Positions 17,790-26,876 of a stretch of 64,000 nucleotides of DNA are shown piece after piece. Source of the stretch: Bacillus nakamurai. GTDB taxonomy: Bacteria; Bacillota; Bacilli; Bacillales; Bacillaceae. Location: contig NZ_LSAZ01000005.1 in assembly GCF_001584325.1 (NCBI RefSeq), positions 33,642 through 97,641 on the forward strand, in the 5' to 3' direction. The notes beneath the pieces were generated by a model, which was given only the letters and a program-made list of their open reading frames with translations, was not told where the DNA came from and made no database searches. The number at the start of each line of letters is the position of its first letter. Within the stretch, counting starts at the first letter, position 1. Both the position numbers and the translations under genes were made by a program.

Positions 17790-18065
17790 ATGGAAGCTTA
17801 TCCGATGCCTATGTTTGCCAAGCTGACAGTTCAAGACGTGAAAAAATCGATTCAATGGTGTAAGAACGTTCTTCAGTTTGCTGCTGATGACGTGGATGTG
17901 TATGTGAAGAATGCCGGAGCTGACATCATAGAAGGGCCTGTTATCCGGCCGTGGAATGCCCGGGAACTGGTTTTGAAAGATCCGGACGGATACGTGCTGA
18001 CGCTTTCAATGAGAGCGGATCATGAGAAAACGTTTCATGATGTGATTGACGAAGTGACCGGCTAA
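17790..18065 (+). CDS. Shortened VOC (glyoxalase-like) protein
   Basis: This 91-residue product begins MEAYPMPMFAKLTVQDVKKS like a full-length vicinal-oxygen-chelate protein and ends with the WNARELVLKDPDGYVLTLS strand containing the C-terminal metal-ligand region. The middle (between NVLQF and ADDVDVYVKNAGA) appears to lack about 35-40 residues that would normally carry the second half of the first beta unit. The frame is kept, which suggests an in-frame deletion; the protein may not fold as a normal VOC dimer. ATG 17790 follows AGAAAGGAGTG. Confidence 0.6.
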   Translation: MEAYPMPMFAKLTVQDVKKSIQWCKNVLQFAADDVDVYVKNAGADIIEGPVIRPWNARELVLKDPDGYVLTLSMRADHEKTFHDVIDEVTG

Positions 18066-18087
18066 TCATGCGAAGGGTACACAAAAA

Positions 18088-18120
18088 AAACACCCCGTCG
18101 GGTTTGCCGGGGTGTTTGTC
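18088..18120. terminator. Bidirectional terminator
   Basis: AAACACCCCG-TCGGGTTTGC-CGGGGTGTTT flanked by A and T runs, between convergent genes. Confidence 0.88.
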
Positions 18121-18122
18121 AT

Positions 18123-19052
18123 TTATTCTGCAATCGCATCTGTTAAGACAGGAACAACTTGTTTCTTTCTGGAAACAACGCCTTTTAACAGGGCTGTGTT
18201 GTTTTCTAATGTGACGTTGAACGCTTTTTCCACTTTTGACGCTTGATCACCGATGGCAAGCGCTAGTGAATCGTTCTCCAGGATATCTGTAATCACGAGA
18301 AGGAACAGGTCAAGGTTCTTTTCAGCGATTACTTTAGAAAGGGCTGCTTCTAATTCCGGCTGGCGCTTTCTCACTTCTTCAATATCCACTGTATTGACTT
18401 GCGCGATTTCGACTTTTTTGCTGCCGAGTGTGAACTCTTTCGCATCAAGAGAAATCAATTCCTCCACTGTTTTTTTGCTTAAATCAGCGCCTGCTTTCAG
18501 CATGTTTAAGCCGTACTCCTCTGCATCAACGCCGGCAATGGCAGCAAGCTCTTTTGCTGCTGCGACATCTTGGTCAGTGCAGGTCGGGGATTTGAACAAT
18601 AGAGAATCAGAAATGATCGCTGACAGCATAAGTCCTGCGATTTCTTTTTCAATCGTTACGTTATGCTCTTTGAACATTTTGTTAAGGATTGTAGCCGTAC
18701 AGCCGACCGGTTCAGCTCTGTAGTAAAGCGGCTCGCTCGTTTCGAAGTTCGCAATTCGGTGATGATCGATCACTTCAAGCACTTGAACGTCTTCGATGTC
18801 CTTGATGCTTTGCTGGCGTTCATTATGGTCAACGAGAATAACGCCGTTTACTTCGTTTGCCGCTGTTTCGACAAGGCGGGGGCTTTCTTGCTTGAAGTAA
18901 TCAAGCGCGTATTTCGTTTCTTCATTTACTTGGCCGAGTCTGACCGGTTCAGCGTTTACGCCGAGCTTGTTTTTGAGGTTTGCATAGGCAATGGCAGAGC
19001 AAATGGTATCAGTGTCTGGGTTTTGATGTCCGAAAATAAGAATTTTTTCCAT
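18123..19052 (-). CDS. ppaC: Manganese-dependent inorganic pyrophosphatase
   Basis: A 309-residue family II pyrophosphatase (DHH-DHHA2), formerly YybQ. Metal and catalytic motifs are [15 protein letters not shown] (H and DxD), VILVDHNE and VIDHHRI (the DHH). The C-terminal half contains the DHHA2 domain with SRKKQ near residue 295, where Arg and Lys bind pyrophosphate. It hydrolyses PPi in the cytoplasm and keeps biosynthetic reactions irreversible. ATG 19052 follows AAGGACAGGGAG. Monocistronic, in the conserved position next to yybR and cotF. Confidence 0.97.
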   Translation of the reverse strand: MEKILIFGHQNPDTDTICSAIAYANLKNKLGVNAEPVRLGQVNEETKYALDYFKQESPRLVETAANEVNGVILVDHNERQQSIKDIEDVQVLEVIDHHRIANFETSEPLYYRAEPVGCTATILNKMFKEHNVTIEKEIAGLMLSAIISDSLLFKSPTCTDQDVAAAKELAAIAGVDAEEYGLNMLKAGADLSKKTVEELISLDAKEFTLGSKKVEIAQVNTVDIEEVRKRQPELEAALSKVIAEKNLDLFLLVITDILENDSLALAIGDQASKVEKAFNVTLENNTALLKGVVSRKKQVVPVLTDAIAE

Positions 19053-19226
19053 AATAACTCCCTGTCCTTTTTAAAGTAGTGTTAACATTCTTTTTATAGT
19101 TTAACACGTCTTGCGGAAGGTGTAATCTTCAAAACCTTAAAATTTGATGTGAAAAAGGAGCATTTTTGTTGTGGGGGACAGGGTGATACGAGTAAAATAC
19201 TGGGTATCAGGTGCTAATCAGCATAT

Positions 19227-19244
19227 AGTATCAAAAAAGGTACT
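19227..19244 (+). promoter_or_regulatory. Inverted repeat before yybR
   Basis: AGTATCAAAAAAGGTACT has near-perfect six-base arms (one mismatch). It lies 14 bases before the yybR start, over the probable transcription start or ribosome site region, and a related GTATCA occurs at about 19203. A probable HxlR-type self-regulation site. Confidence 0.4.
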
Positions 19245-19258
19245 ATGGAGGATGAGAG

Positions 19259-19630
19259 ATGAACATGTATCCGAATAAAGAGGGATGTCCGGTTGAATTG
19301 ACGCTTTCCGTGATCGGCGGGAAATGGAAGGGTATTTTATTTTATCATATGATCGGCGGGAAAAAGCGATTTAATGAATTTCGCCGCATCTGCCCAAGCA
19401 TTACGCAGCGTATGCTTACGCTTCAGCTTCGGGAGCTTGAAGCTGACGGCATCGTGCATCGTGAGGTGTATCAGCAGGTGCCTCCAAAGGTGGAGTATTC
19501 CCTTACCGAGTTTGGCAGGTCCCTTGAGCCGATCGTGCTGCAAATGAAAAAATGGGGAGACGCCAACAGAAAAAGTCTCGAATCATATCGGGAAAAAACG
19601 GCCCCTCAGAATCAATCCGCCCAAAAATAA
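19259..19630 (+). CDS. yybR: YybR, HxlR-family winged-helix regulator
   Basis: A 123-residue HxlR-type regulator. CPVELTLSVIGGKWKGILFYHM is the family signature with Cys in the position used for redox sensing in YodB/HypR-type members. The following ICPSITQRMLTLQLRELEADGIVHREVY is the helix-turn-helix and wing. It occupies the same position, between ppaC and cotF, as yybR in B. subtilis. ATG 19259 is seven bases from GGAGG. Its regulon is not evident from the sequence. Confidence 0.88.
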   Translation: MNMYPNKEGCPVELTLSVIGGKWKGILFYHMIGGKKRFNEFRRICPSITQRMLTLQLRELEADGIVHREVYQQVPPKVEYSLTEFGRSLEPIVLQMKKWGDANRKSLESYREKTAPQNQSAQK

Positions 19631-19668
19631 GAAGCAGCAAAGGAAGATGTGTTTCCCTGCTGCTTTAT
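19631..19668. terminator. Terminator between yybR and cotF
   Basis: AAGCAGCA ... TGCTGCTT with T-rich tail follows the yybR stop; the complement has an A/T-rich tail towards cotF as well. Confidence 0.7.
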
Positions 19669-19669
19669 T

Positions 19670-20155
19670 TTATTTCATAGCGATGGCTTTTCTTGCGTTT
19701 CTCACGTCGTTTTTCAGCAATTCAGTGAAGTTGTAAGCAGGGTAGTGGCTGTGTTCTTCCATATAATTAAAGACCATTTCGTGCCACTTGATGGCCGCGT
19801 TTAAATGTTTGACGAAGACATTTCTCAATTGCGGTGTGGCTGTCTCTGTAATGGCCCATGCATAACTGCGTACTGACGTTTTGGCCATACTCAGCAGGCC
19901 GCCGCTGTAAAAAGAGGAATCAGCGCGTTCTTCGGTTTCATCTTCACGAAAGCCGGGTGCCTCCGGGAAAAACGGAAGAAGCTCTCTCAAATTTTGTTCA
20001 AGCGATTGGATGGAAAATCGGTAAAGATGTTTTAACCTGGCATCGCTTACTTCGCGTTCCGTTCTTTTTAACTTCACAAGTCCGTTTGCCTGAAAAGCGA
20101 CCAACTCATGCATCTCTAACGTTTCATGCCACGCTAATGTTCTCCGCTCAGTCAT
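19670..20155 (-). CDS. cotF: CotF, spore coat protein F
   Basis: A 161-residue coat-F-domain protein, very like B. subtilis CotF from [20 protein letters not shown] to the C-terminal [16 protein letters not shown]. It is helical, ferritin-like in predicted topology and in B. subtilis is processed into two coat polypeptides. ATG 20155 is eight bases from AAAGGAG; upstream in-frame codons lack a ribosome site. A SigK-like promoter lies 34-60 bases upstream, consistent with late mother-cell expression. Confidence 0.95.
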   Translation of the reverse strand: MTERRTLAWHETLEMHELVAFQANGLVKLKRTEREVSDARLKHLYRFSIQSLEQNLRELLPFFPEAPGFREDETEERADSSFYSGGLLSMAKTSVRSYAWAITETATPQLRNVFVKHLNAAIKWHEMVFNYMEEHSHYPAYNFTELLKNDVRNARKAIAMK

Positions 20156-20188
20156 GTAAGAATCTCCTTTATCAATCATTATCAATAT

Positions 20189-20215
20189 CAGCATATGCCC
20201 TGGCACCGATGTTGT
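20189..20215 (-). promoter_or_regulatory. SigK-like promoter of cotF
   Basis: On the minus strand AC (20215-20214), 16 bases, then CATATGCTG (20197-20189), one base off CATANNNTA. The start of transcription would be near 20182. Confidence 0.5.
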
Positions 20216-20286
20216 TCCTTATGTTTTGAAGTTTCCAGAAAGGTAAATTCAACGTAAAGGAAAAAACGAAATAGAGGTGAACTGAT

Positions 20287-20439
20287 ATGTGGGACATGAT
20301 AAAGAACTTTTTCCTTTTCAGCAGCGGCGTATTACAGGCAACCACTCTTTTACTCGTGATAATTGTATTGTTATTTGTACGGAAAACGAAAAAGAAAAAT
20401 AGAGATACCTCTGGTTTCATGGATGATCAGGATAACTGA
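20287..20439 (+). CDS. Small single-pass membrane protein
   Basis: A 50-residue protein starting MWDMIKNFFLFSSGVLQ, with a hydrophobic stretch at about residues 17-31 followed by a strongly basic VRKTKKKNR segment and an acidic tail DDQDN, giving a clear N-out or C-in single-pass topology. A good ribosome site (AGAGGTGA) is seven bases upstream, and a terminator-like hairpin follows the stop. It lies divergent from cotF. I do not recognise a characterised family. Confidence 0.65.
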   Translation: MWDMIKNFFLFSSGVLQATTLLLVIIVLLFVRKTKKKNRDTSGFMDDQDN

Positions 20440-20442
20440 TAC

Positions 20443-20472
20443 GACGGGCATTCTTTCACTGGAATGTCCGTT
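20443..20472 (+). terminator. Hairpin after the small membrane protein gene
   Basis: ACGGGCATTC-TTTCACT-GGAATGTCCGT, directly after the stop codon, followed by TTGTCTGTT. Confidence 0.55.
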
Positions 20473-20484
20473 TGTCTGTTCAGA

Positions 20485-20500
20485 TGTTTCACATGGAACA
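20485..20500 (+). other. parS-like site
   Basis: TGTTTCACATGGAACA matches the Bacillus parS consensus TGTTNCACGTGAAACA at 14 of 16 positions and is itself close to a palindrome. ParB (Spo0J) binds about ten such sites around the origin; one of the known B. subtilis sites maps close to cotF, as here. Confidence 0.65.
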
Positions 20501-20574
20501 TTGCGCCTGCCTGTGCTGATTTTACTTGCGATTTCGACTTATGTTAAAATATAAACGTGTATTTTGGAGAGTTT

Positions 20575-20658
20575 ATGGAAAAATCAGGTCTTATAAGAAA
20601 CGTTGCGGCGTCAAAAGAGCAGTCGTCTAAGCTGCTCTTTTCTATTCGTATGTTCTGA
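20575..20658 (+). CDS. Possible 27-codon leader peptide before yybS
   Basis: ATG 20575, three bases after TTTGGAGAG, opens a 27-codon frame (MEKSGLIRNVAASKEQSSKL...) that ends at 20658 and completely overlaps an intrinsic-terminator-like hairpin (20616-20645). This geometry is what a translation-coupled attenuator would need, but the peptide itself has no telling codon run. It is speculative. Confidence 0.3.
   Translation: MEKSGLIRNVAASKEQSSKLLFSIRMF
20616..20645 (+). terminator. Terminator/attenuator upstream of yybS
   Basis: AAAAGAGCAG-TCGTCTAAG-CTGCTCTTTT followed by CTATT. It lies 38 bases before the yybS start and is not preceded by a full-size gene, so it may attenuate the yybS-gdpP-rplI transcript. 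Confidence 0.65.
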
Positions 20659-20682
20659 ATGATACGAGGTTGAGGTGAGTAA

Positions 20683-21618
20683 GTGAAAAATACAAGGGCT
20701 CTAATGGAAGGCGCTATTTTAATCAGTATTTTTGCAATCATTTCGCTTTTGATTGTGTATCTCCCTTTGATAGGGGCGATTCTTTTCTTTGCTTTACCGC
20801 TGCCAATCATTCTCTACACCATCCGGCACGGACTGAAGCTGGGGCTGTGGATGAGTCTTGTCAGCCTTCCCGTTGTGTTTATCGTCAGTTCGTTCACTGG
20901 GCTTGCCGGGGCGTTTATGGCAGCCTGTGCAGGAATCGCAATGGGATATTTTTTTAAGAAGAAACAACCCGGATACGCGGTGGCGGGCGGCGCTATTGCT
21001 TATGTGCTCTGTATCGTTGCTTATTTTGTGATCAGCATACTGATTTTTAATATGAATGTGATTGATGAAACAATGTCTAAGCTTCGGCAGTCACTGTCTA
21101 TGACAGAATCCATGGCAAAACAGATGGGTTACGGAGACCAGGTGGGAGAGCAATTGAAGCTGATGGAAAATCAGTTGGGCACTGTTCAATATCTTTTTCC
21201 GACAGCCATCGTGATGGCGGGCGTTGTCTTTTCTTTCCTCAGTTATTTGATCGCACGGCCGCTCTTAAGGCGATTCTCCCCTGATCTTCCGAATATCAAG
21301 CCTTTTAGAGAGCTGAAATTCCCGCAAAGTGTTGTGATTCTGTATTTCATTGTGATGATCTTAGGATTTCTGCCTTTAGAAAAAGGCCATATGCTGTATT
21401 CCGTTTCATTAAATGGGAGCTTTATTCTCAGCTTGCTGATTTGTATTCAAGGGTTAGCGTTTATTTTCTTCTATTGCCATGAGATGAAGATGCCAAAGGC
21501 GGTTCCGGTGATCGCGATTGTTCTCGGTTTACTCTTTCCGGTCATCATGTCTGTGTATCTCCTCTTAGGCATTATTGACATAGGCTTTAACATAAGAAAT
21601 AAGGTGACGCGAAATTGA
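20683..21618 (+). CDS. yybS: YybS, DUF2232 integral membrane protein
   Basis: A 311-residue protein with about eight hydrophobic segments, starting at GTG 20683 behind GAGGTTGAGGTGAG. The central hydrophilic stretch (around residues 125-165, MSKLRQSLSMTESMAKQMGYG) lies between membrane segments, as in other DUF2232 proteins related to energy-coupling S-component folds. Function unknown. It is the first gene of the conserved yybS-gdpP-rplI operon; the next start lies 30 bases downstream. Confidence 0.92.
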   Translation: MKNTRALMEGAILISIFAIISLLIVYLPLIGAILFFALPLPIILYTIRHGLKLGLWMSLVSLPVVFIVSSFTGLAGAFMAACAGIAMGYFFKKKQPGYAVAGGAIAYVLCIVAYFVISILIFNMNVIDETMSKLRQSLSMTESMAKQMGYGDQVGEQLKLMENQLGTVQYLFPTAIVMAGVVFSFLSYLIARPLLRRFSPDLPNIKPFRELKFPQSVVILYFIVMILGFLPLEKGHMLYSVSLNGSFILSLLICIQGLAFIFFYCHEMKMPKAVPVIAIVLGLLFPVIMSVYLLLGIIDIGFNIRNKVTRN

Positions 21619-21648
21619 GTGTGACTTACAGGTGGGGAGTTGATAGAA

Positions 21649-23628
21649 ATGCCTAGTTTTTATGAAAAACCGTTGTTTCGGTATCCCATCTATGCATTGA
21701 TTGCATTGTCAATCATTATAATCCTCATCAGCTTTTATTTTAACTGGATCATAGGAGCCGTTGGCGTTTTACTGCTTGCTGTTATTTTGTTTTTCATTAA
21801 ACGTGCCGATTCTCTGATCAGAAATGAGATTGACGACTATATATCCACGTTATCCTATAGGCTGAAAAAAGTAGGCGAAGAGGCATTAATGGAGATGCCT
21901 ATCGGGATTATGCTGTTTAATGATCAATATTACATTGAATGGGCCAATCCTTTCCTGTCTTCCTGCTTTAATGAAAGCACGCTTGTCGGGCGCTCGCTGT
22001 ACGACACGTGTGAGGCGGTTGTGCCGCTGATTAAGCAAGAGGTCGATTCGGAAACGATCACGCTGAATGAGCGAAAGTTTAAAGTGGTGATCAAAAGAGA
22101 TGATCGCCTGCTGTATTTCTTTGATGTGACAGAACAAATTCAGATCGAGAAGCAGTATGAAAATGAAAGAACCGTTTTGGCATATATCTTTTTGGATAAC
22201 TACGATGATGTCACTCAGGGGCTGGATGACCAAACGAGAAGCACGATGAACAGCCAGGTCACCTCCTTATTGAACGCGTGGGCGCAGGAATATGGGATTT
22301 TCCTGAAACGGACGTCCTCTGACCGGTTTATCGCCGTGTTAAATGAACACATTTTAACCGAGCTTGAAAACGCGAAATTTTCAATTTTAGATGAAATCCG
22401 TGAAAAAACATCCGTTCATACTGTGTCCTTGACGCTGAGTATCGGAATCGGCGCATCGGTTTCTTCTTTGAAGGAGCTTGGCGATCTGGCGCAGTCCAGC
22501 TTAGACTTGGCGCTCGGACGCGGAGGCGACCAAGTTGCGATTAAGATGCCGAACGGCAAGGTGAAGTTTTACGGCGGGAAAACGAATCCGATGGAGAAAC
22601 GCACAAGGGTGCGCGCCCGAGTGATTTCTCACGCGCTCAAGGAAATCGTCTCGGAAAGCAGCAATGTCATTATTATGGGGCATAAGTTTCCTGATATGGA
22701 TTCTATCGGGGCTTCGATCGGAATTTTGAAGGTGGCGCAGGCTAACGGCAAGGGCGGGTATATCGTCATTGACCCGAACCAAATCGGGTCCAGCGTCCAG
22801 CGCCTTATTGAAGAAATTAAGAAATACGAAGAGCTGTGGTCGAGGTTTATCACGCCGGAAGAGGCGATGGAAATTTCAAATGATGACACGCTGCTTGTCG
22901 TCGTCGATACACATAAACCATCCCTTGTGATGGAAGAGCGTCTCGTGAACAAAATCGAGCATATCGTCGTGATTGACCATCACCGAAGAGGCGAGGAGTT
23001 TATTAAAGACCCGCTGCTCGTTTATATGGAGCCATACGCTTCATCCACCGCCGAGCTTGTTACGGAGCTGCTTGAATATCAGCCGAAGCGCCTGAAAATC
23101 AATATGATTGAAGCAACGGCCCTGTTAGCTGGTATAATAGTGGATACGAAGAGCTTTTCCCTTCGCACGGGCTCGCGCACCTTTGACGCTGCTTCTTATT
23201 TAAGAGCGAAAGGCGCTGACACGGTTCTGGTGCAGAAAGTCCTCAAAGAATCGGTCGGTTCTTATATTAAACGGGCGAAGCTGATCCAGCATACGTCTCT
23301 TTATAAAGAAAACATTGCGATTGCTTCTCTTCCTGAGAATGAAGAGGAATACTTCGACCAAGTGCTGATCGCGCAGGCGGCTGATTCCCTCTTATCCATG
23401 AGTGAGGTGGAAGCCTCATTTGCCGTGGCGAGGCGGGATGAGCAAACGGTATGCATCAGTGCGAGATCGCTTGGTGAGGTCAATGTGCAGATTATTATGG
23501 AGGCGCTGGAAGGCGGAGGGCATTTAACCAATGCGGCGACCCAGTTATCAGGCGTTTCTGTTTCAGAAGCACTTGATCGGCTGAAGGATGCCATTGACGA
23601 ATATTTTGAAGGAGGCGTTCAGAGATGA
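21649..23628 (+). CDS. gdpP: GdpP, cyclic-di-AMP phosphodiesterase
   Basis: A 659-residue membrane enzyme. Two transmembrane helices (about residues 12-32 and 35-53) precede a PAS-like haem-binding domain (about 85-150), a degenerate GGDEF domain (about 170-300) and the DHH-DHHA1 catalytic part (about 340-655). [15 protein letters not shown] and [21 protein letters not shown] carry the manganese ligands; [12 protein letters not shown] is the DHHA1 glycine motif. It hydrolyses c-di-AMP to pApA and thus affects beta-lactam and osmotic tolerance. ATG 21649 is ten bases from GGTGGGGAG and gives the same length as the B. subtilis protein. Its stop overlaps the rplI start. Confidence 0.97.
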   Translation: MPSFYEKPLFRYPIYALIALSIIIILISFYFNWIIGAVGVLLLAVILFFIKRADSLIRNEIDDYISTLSYRLKKVGEEALMEMPIGIMLFNDQYYIEWANPFLSSCFNESTLVGRSLYDTCEAVVPLIKQEVDSETITLNERKFKVVIKRDDRLLYFFDVTEQIQIEKQYENERTVLAYIFLDNYDDVTQGLDDQTRSTMNSQVTSLLNAWAQEYGIFLKRTSSDRFIAVLNEHILTELENAKFSILDEIREKTSVHTVSLTLSIGIGASVSSLKELGDLAQSSLDLALGRGGDQVAIKMPNGKVKFYGGKTNPMEKRTRVRARVISHALKEIVSESSNVIIMGHKFPDMDSIGASIGILKVAQANGKGGYIVIDPNQIGSSVQRLIEEIKKYEELWSRFITPEEAMEISNDDTLLVVVDTHKPSLVMEERLVNKIEHIVVIDHHRRGEEFIKDPLLVYMEPYASSTAELVTELLEYQPKRLKINMIEATALLAGIIVDTKSFSLRTGSRTFDAASYLRAKGADTVLVQKVLKESVGSYIKRAKLIQHTSLYKENIAIASLPENEEEYFDQVLIAQAADSLLSMSEVEASFAVARRDEQTVCISARSLGEVNVQIIMEALEGGGHLTNAATQLSGVSVSEALDRLKDAIDEYFEGGVQR

Positions 23629-24074
23629 AGGTTATTTTCTTACAAGATGTAAAAGGCAAAGGAAAAAAAGGCGAAGTCAAAAACGTAGCAGACGGTTATG
23701 CACATAACTTTCTCATTAAAAAAGGCCTCGCAGTCGAAGCAAATGCATCAAGCATCAGCGCATTGAACGGACAGAAAGAAAAAGAGAAAAAAGAAGCGAT
23801 TGCGGAGCTGGAACAGGCAAAGGATTTAAAAGAAACGCTTGAAAAGCTCACGGTTGAGCTGAGTGCCAAATCCGGAGAAGGCGGCCGCCTGTTCGGTTCT
23901 GTTACAAGCAAACAGATTGCCGAGGCGCTTCAAAAAACGCACAAGATTAAAGTGGATAAGCGGAAACTTGAGCTTCAAGACGGTATCCGCGCACTGGGTT
24001 ATACAAACGTACCTGTAAAGCTGCATCCTGAGGTTCAGGCTGTACTGAAGGTTCACGTAAAAGAGGAAGCGTAA
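23625..24074 (+). CDS. rplI: Ribosomal protein bL9
   Basis: A 149-residue bL9 protein with the N-terminal [20 protein letters not shown] domain and NLS-like [13 protein letters not shown] signature, a long connecting helix (about residues 45-75) and the C-terminal domain. It binds 23S rRNA domain V at the base of the L1 stalk. Its ATG overlaps the gdpP stop (ATGA), implying translational coupling. A strong terminator follows. Confidence 0.98.
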   Translation: MKVIFLQDVKGKGKKGEVKNVADGYAHNFLIKKGLAVEANASSISALNGQKEKEKKEAIAELEQAKDLKETLEKLTVELSAKSGEGGRLFGSVTSKQIAEALQKTHKIKVDKRKLELQDGIRALGYTNVPVKLHPEVQAVLKVHVKEEA

Positions 24075-24109
24075 CAGTACGAAGCTTCAATAAAGAAGGA
24101 AAAATAATG

Positions 24110-24137
24110 AAAAACCCGCCGGTCTCGGCGGGTTTTT
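24110..24137 (+). terminator. Terminator of the yybS-gdpP-rplI operon
   Basis: AAAACCCGCC-GGTCTC-GGCGGGTTTTT, perfect stem and T run. Confidence 0.92.
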
Positions 24138-24237
24138 GCATGTCAGCAGATGGCGCGCAGTTTGGAAATGATGAGAATGTTTCATTCCTGGTGGTTGCCA
24201 GATTGCATATTGTAAATCATGACAAAGGAGTGTTGAT

Positions 24238-24801
24238 ATGAAGCGATTTTTTCCTGAAAACTTCTTTTATAACCCGGAGAATAAAAAGGTGCTGGAAGAC
24301 TATCGACTGATCGGAGATGGAAAAGACGGAGAAGTCTATCGTTTAACGCATAACAAATGCTTAAAATACTTTTATAAAAAAGAGACATACAAGAAGGAAT
24401 TGGAAGCTCTGAAGATTGGGCAGATTTCCCCGGTGATTCCCCGGCTGTACGAATACGGAGATCATTATATTGTGATGGAATACGTCCAAGGCACTTCCCT
24501 CGCCCGCCATATCAAAAAAGAAAAATTCCTATCCCTAAAACTAACAGCTGACATTTTAGATATGCTGGATGAATTAAAAGACCTCGGTTTTACCAGATGG
24601 GATGCCGAAATCAGGCACATTTTAATCAACGAACACGGCGATCTTAAAGTAATCGACCATAAAAGGGCCTTTTCCACCGTTGCCCAAGTGCCTGTAAAAC
24701 TATTAAAAGGGTTAGACAAATACGGCTTGGCGGATATTTTTTTGCACAATATGAAAAAATTGAATCCGTCCCGCTACCGAGAATGGCAGCGGCAGTTGTA
24801 A
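24238..24801 (+). CDS. RIO/Bud32-like small protein kinase (YrzF-like)
   Basis: A 187-residue stripped-down protein-kinase fold. LIGDGKDGEVYRL is the glycine-rich loop, CLKYFYK holds the ATP-binding Lys, HYIVMEYVQGTSL is the hinge, and TRWDAEIRHILIN followed by LKVIDHKRAF are the catalytic and metal-binding loops (Asp retained in both). It is comparable in size to YrzF/YbdM kinases of B. subtilis. ATG 24238 follows AAAGGAG. CATATTGTA at 24206, a good SigK/SigE -10 element without a matching -35, suggests possible sporulation control. It begins the block inserted between rplI and the yyc genes. Confidence 0.8.
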   Translation: MKRFFPENFFYNPENKKVLEDYRLIGDGKDGEVYRLTHNKCLKYFYKKETYKKELEALKIGQISPVIPRLYEYGDHYIVMEYVQGTSLARHIKKEKFLSLKLTADILDMLDELKDLGFTRWDAEIRHILINEHGDLKVIDHKRAFSTVAQVPVKLLKGLDKYGLADIFLHNMKKLNPSRYREWQRQL

Positions 24802-24888
24802 GTTTTTTGAAAATCCGCATATGTAAGTTGCTTTTTTTTAAGTTAACCATATGATATTTGTAATATCTATTGGTGGAGTGTGGAAAAA

Positions 24889-25545
24889 ATGGAAGAATAC
24901 ATTTTGATTATTGGCGCTCATCCTGATGATGAACTATTGGGATCAGCAGGAACCATAAAACGGCTAATCAATGAAGGATATAAAGTTATTTCCATTATTA
25001 CGGCTTTAGGCAGAAAAGAAGAAGCTCATCACATTCAGCAATTAGGTGAACGGGCGAATCAGGAGCTCGGAATTGAGAAAGTCATCTTTCTGGAGCATAC
25101 GAATTTAGAGCTGGAATGTGTGCCTCTTCATAAGCTTGTGAAAGAATTGGAGCATTTCATTCACGTCTATCAGCCTAGTAAAATCTTTACTCATCATTAC
25201 GGTGATATCAATATTGACCACCAGAAAACATTTCAAGCTGTCTTAACAGCCGCCAGGCCGCTTCCGCATCAAAAGCCGATTGAATTGCTTACGTTTGAAA
25301 CTTTATCTTCAAGCGAGTGGGAGAGGAATACGGCTGATAAACTCTTCAAGCCTAATTACTTCGTTAATATCACAGACACTATGGACGCCAAGCTTGCGGC
25401 TCTTCACCACTATGATGTAGAAATGCGAGATTACCCTCATCCCCGTTCATATGAGGGCGTCAAACATTTAGGAAGGGTCAGAGGGATGACAGCAGGTGTG
25501 GAATACGCTGAAGCATTTGAAGTCATACGGAGGATATGGAAATGA
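24889..25545 (+). CDS. PIG-L/BshB-family N-acetyl sugar deacetylase
   Basis: A 218-residue zinc-dependent LmbE/PIG-L deacetylase: IIGAHPDDELLGSAGTIK carries the first zinc ligands and catalytic Asp, and FTHHYGDINIDHQKTF supplies the later His residues. Relatives remove acetyl from GlcNAc-linked small molecules in bacillithiol, mycothiol, teicoplanin or lipid biosynthesis. ATG 24889 is ten bases from GGTGGAG. It is the first gene of a five-gene operon and overlaps the next gene by ATGA. CATATGATA (24848-24856) is a SigK/SigE-type -10 about 33 bases upstream but lacks a clear -35. The substrate is presumably a glycosyl product of the GT4 enzymes encoded next. Confidence 0.85.
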   Translation: MEEYILIIGAHPDDELLGSAGTIKRLINEGYKVISIITALGRKEEAHHIQQLGERANQELGIEKVIFLEHTNLELECVPLHKLVKELEHFIHVYQPSKIFTHHYGDINIDHQKTFQAVLTAARPLPHQKPIELLTFETLSSSEWERNTADKLFKPNYFVNITDTMDAKLAALHHYDVEMRDYPHPRSYEGVKHLGRVRGMTAGVEYAEAFEVIRRIWK

Positions 25546-26876
25546 TCAAGACATTTTCCATCCCTTATCCGTATATGATTCAGACGCTTGATCACTACTA
25601 TGGGATAAAAACTCCTCCGCAAAAAAAAACAGCAATAAAAACACTGATAAAAAATGAACATCTCACTCCGCGATTATACGGTAAAAAAAAGAAACTATCC
25701 ATTTTAATCACCACTTTTTGGGACTATCCACATACCGGCGGATTATCAAATTATATTAAAACCCTCAGTGAAGGACTTAAAAAGAAAGGGCATAAGGTGG
25801 ATGTCATATCCCCTAAACAGTTTCCTGCCGTAAAGGTAAAAGAACTGCGCGCGGCCGTCATTCCGAAATTGAAAGATTTTTTTACTGACAGATATGGAGA
25901 TTATAACGATCATATTTTGAAAAATAATCGGCTGATGTTTATATATGAGCAAATGCTTCAAACCCTTGATTTGGAAAAATATGATGTGTTTCATGCTCAA
26001 GATTTATTTACAGCCAATATATTAGGAAGGTTCAACCGAATCTATAAAAAACCTTTACTGTTTACCCCACATGGCATGTTCACTTTCAACAGACTTAAAT
26101 TTCATATATTTAAAAAAGGCTCTGTAGAAGAGTTTTACTATAAAAAATTAGAAATGAAAGCCATTGAATACGCAAATCGTCTGATTATTCTCAGCGATAC
26201 ATTCCGCAGGCCATTAAAGAAGCTTGGCGCAAAACAAGAAGACATGACAACGGTGATCACAGGAATAGATTACGATGTAAAAACAGGCCGGGAGAAGAAT
26301 ACCCCGTTTCCGAAAAACAAGATCATCATTGCGTGTATTGCAAGATTAGGTCCGAGAAAAGGGCATAATCATTTATTGGACGCACTCTCGCAAATTTCGC
26401 CCGATTTACTCGATCATGTTGAAGTGCTGATCGTGGGAGACGGAGAGACAAGGAGAGCCTTAGAGGAACAGGCCCGGAAATTGAATCTCTCAATGGTCTC
26501 ATTTCTGGGGAAAAGAGAAGATGTTCCCGCTATTTTGAATATGACGGACATATTCGTACTGCCGACGATTAATGACAGTCTGCCCATTTCTATTATTGAA
26601 GCGATGTTTAGCGGCTCGGCTATTATCGCTACAAATTGCGGAGGCATTCCGGATCTGATACAGCATAACAAAACAGGGATTATTGTCGAGCCGGGAAATG
26701 CGGAGATTCTTGGCAGGGCTTTAGCGTTTTTTATCACAAACAAATCTGCGCGGAAGCAGGCGGCTTCGAATGCAAAGACCTACGCTGCTAAATATTTAAG
26801 CAGTGAGGTGATGATAAAAAATATCGAATCCATTTATCAAAATACCATCAGCTCGGAGGGAGATCATGAAACATGA
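25542..26876 (+). CDS. GT4-family glycosyltransferase (first of two)
   Basis: A 444-residue GT-B glycosyltransferase with an unusual N-terminal stretch of about 60 residues (IPYPYMIQTLDHYYGIKTP) before the normal GGLSNYIKTLSEGL donor-fold motif. The C-terminal domain has IACIARLGPRKGH, FLGKREDVPAIL and the retaining-enzyme SLPISIIEAMFSG (E-x7-E type). The leading domain is shared with the second GT4 at 29129, so the two are paralogues that probably act on related acceptors. Start ATG 25542 is eight bases from GGAGG and overlaps the deacetylase stop. It ends overlapping the ATP-grasp gene. Sugar donor and acceptor are unknown. Confidence 0.87.
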   Translation: MIKTFSIPYPYMIQTLDHYYGIKTPPQKKTAIKTLIKNEHLTPRLYGKKKKLSILITTFWDYPHTGGLSNYIKTLSEGLKKKGHKVDVISPKQFPAVKVKELRAAVIPKLKDFFTDRYGDYNDHILKNNRLMFIYEQMLQTLDLEKYDVFHAQDLFTANILGRFNRIYKKPLLFTPHGMFTFNRLKFHIFKKGSVEEFYYKKLEMKAIEYANRLIILSDTFRRPLKKLGAKQEDMTTVITGIDYDVKTGREKNTPFPKNKIIIACIARLGPRKGHNHLLDALSQISPDLLDHVEVLIVGDGETRRALEEQARKLNLSMVSFLGKREDVPAILNMTDIFVLPTINDSLPISIIEAMFSGSAIIATNCGGIPDLIQHNKTGIIVEPGNAEILGRALAFFITNKSARKQAASNAKTYAAKYLSSEVMIKNIESIYQNTISSEGDHET

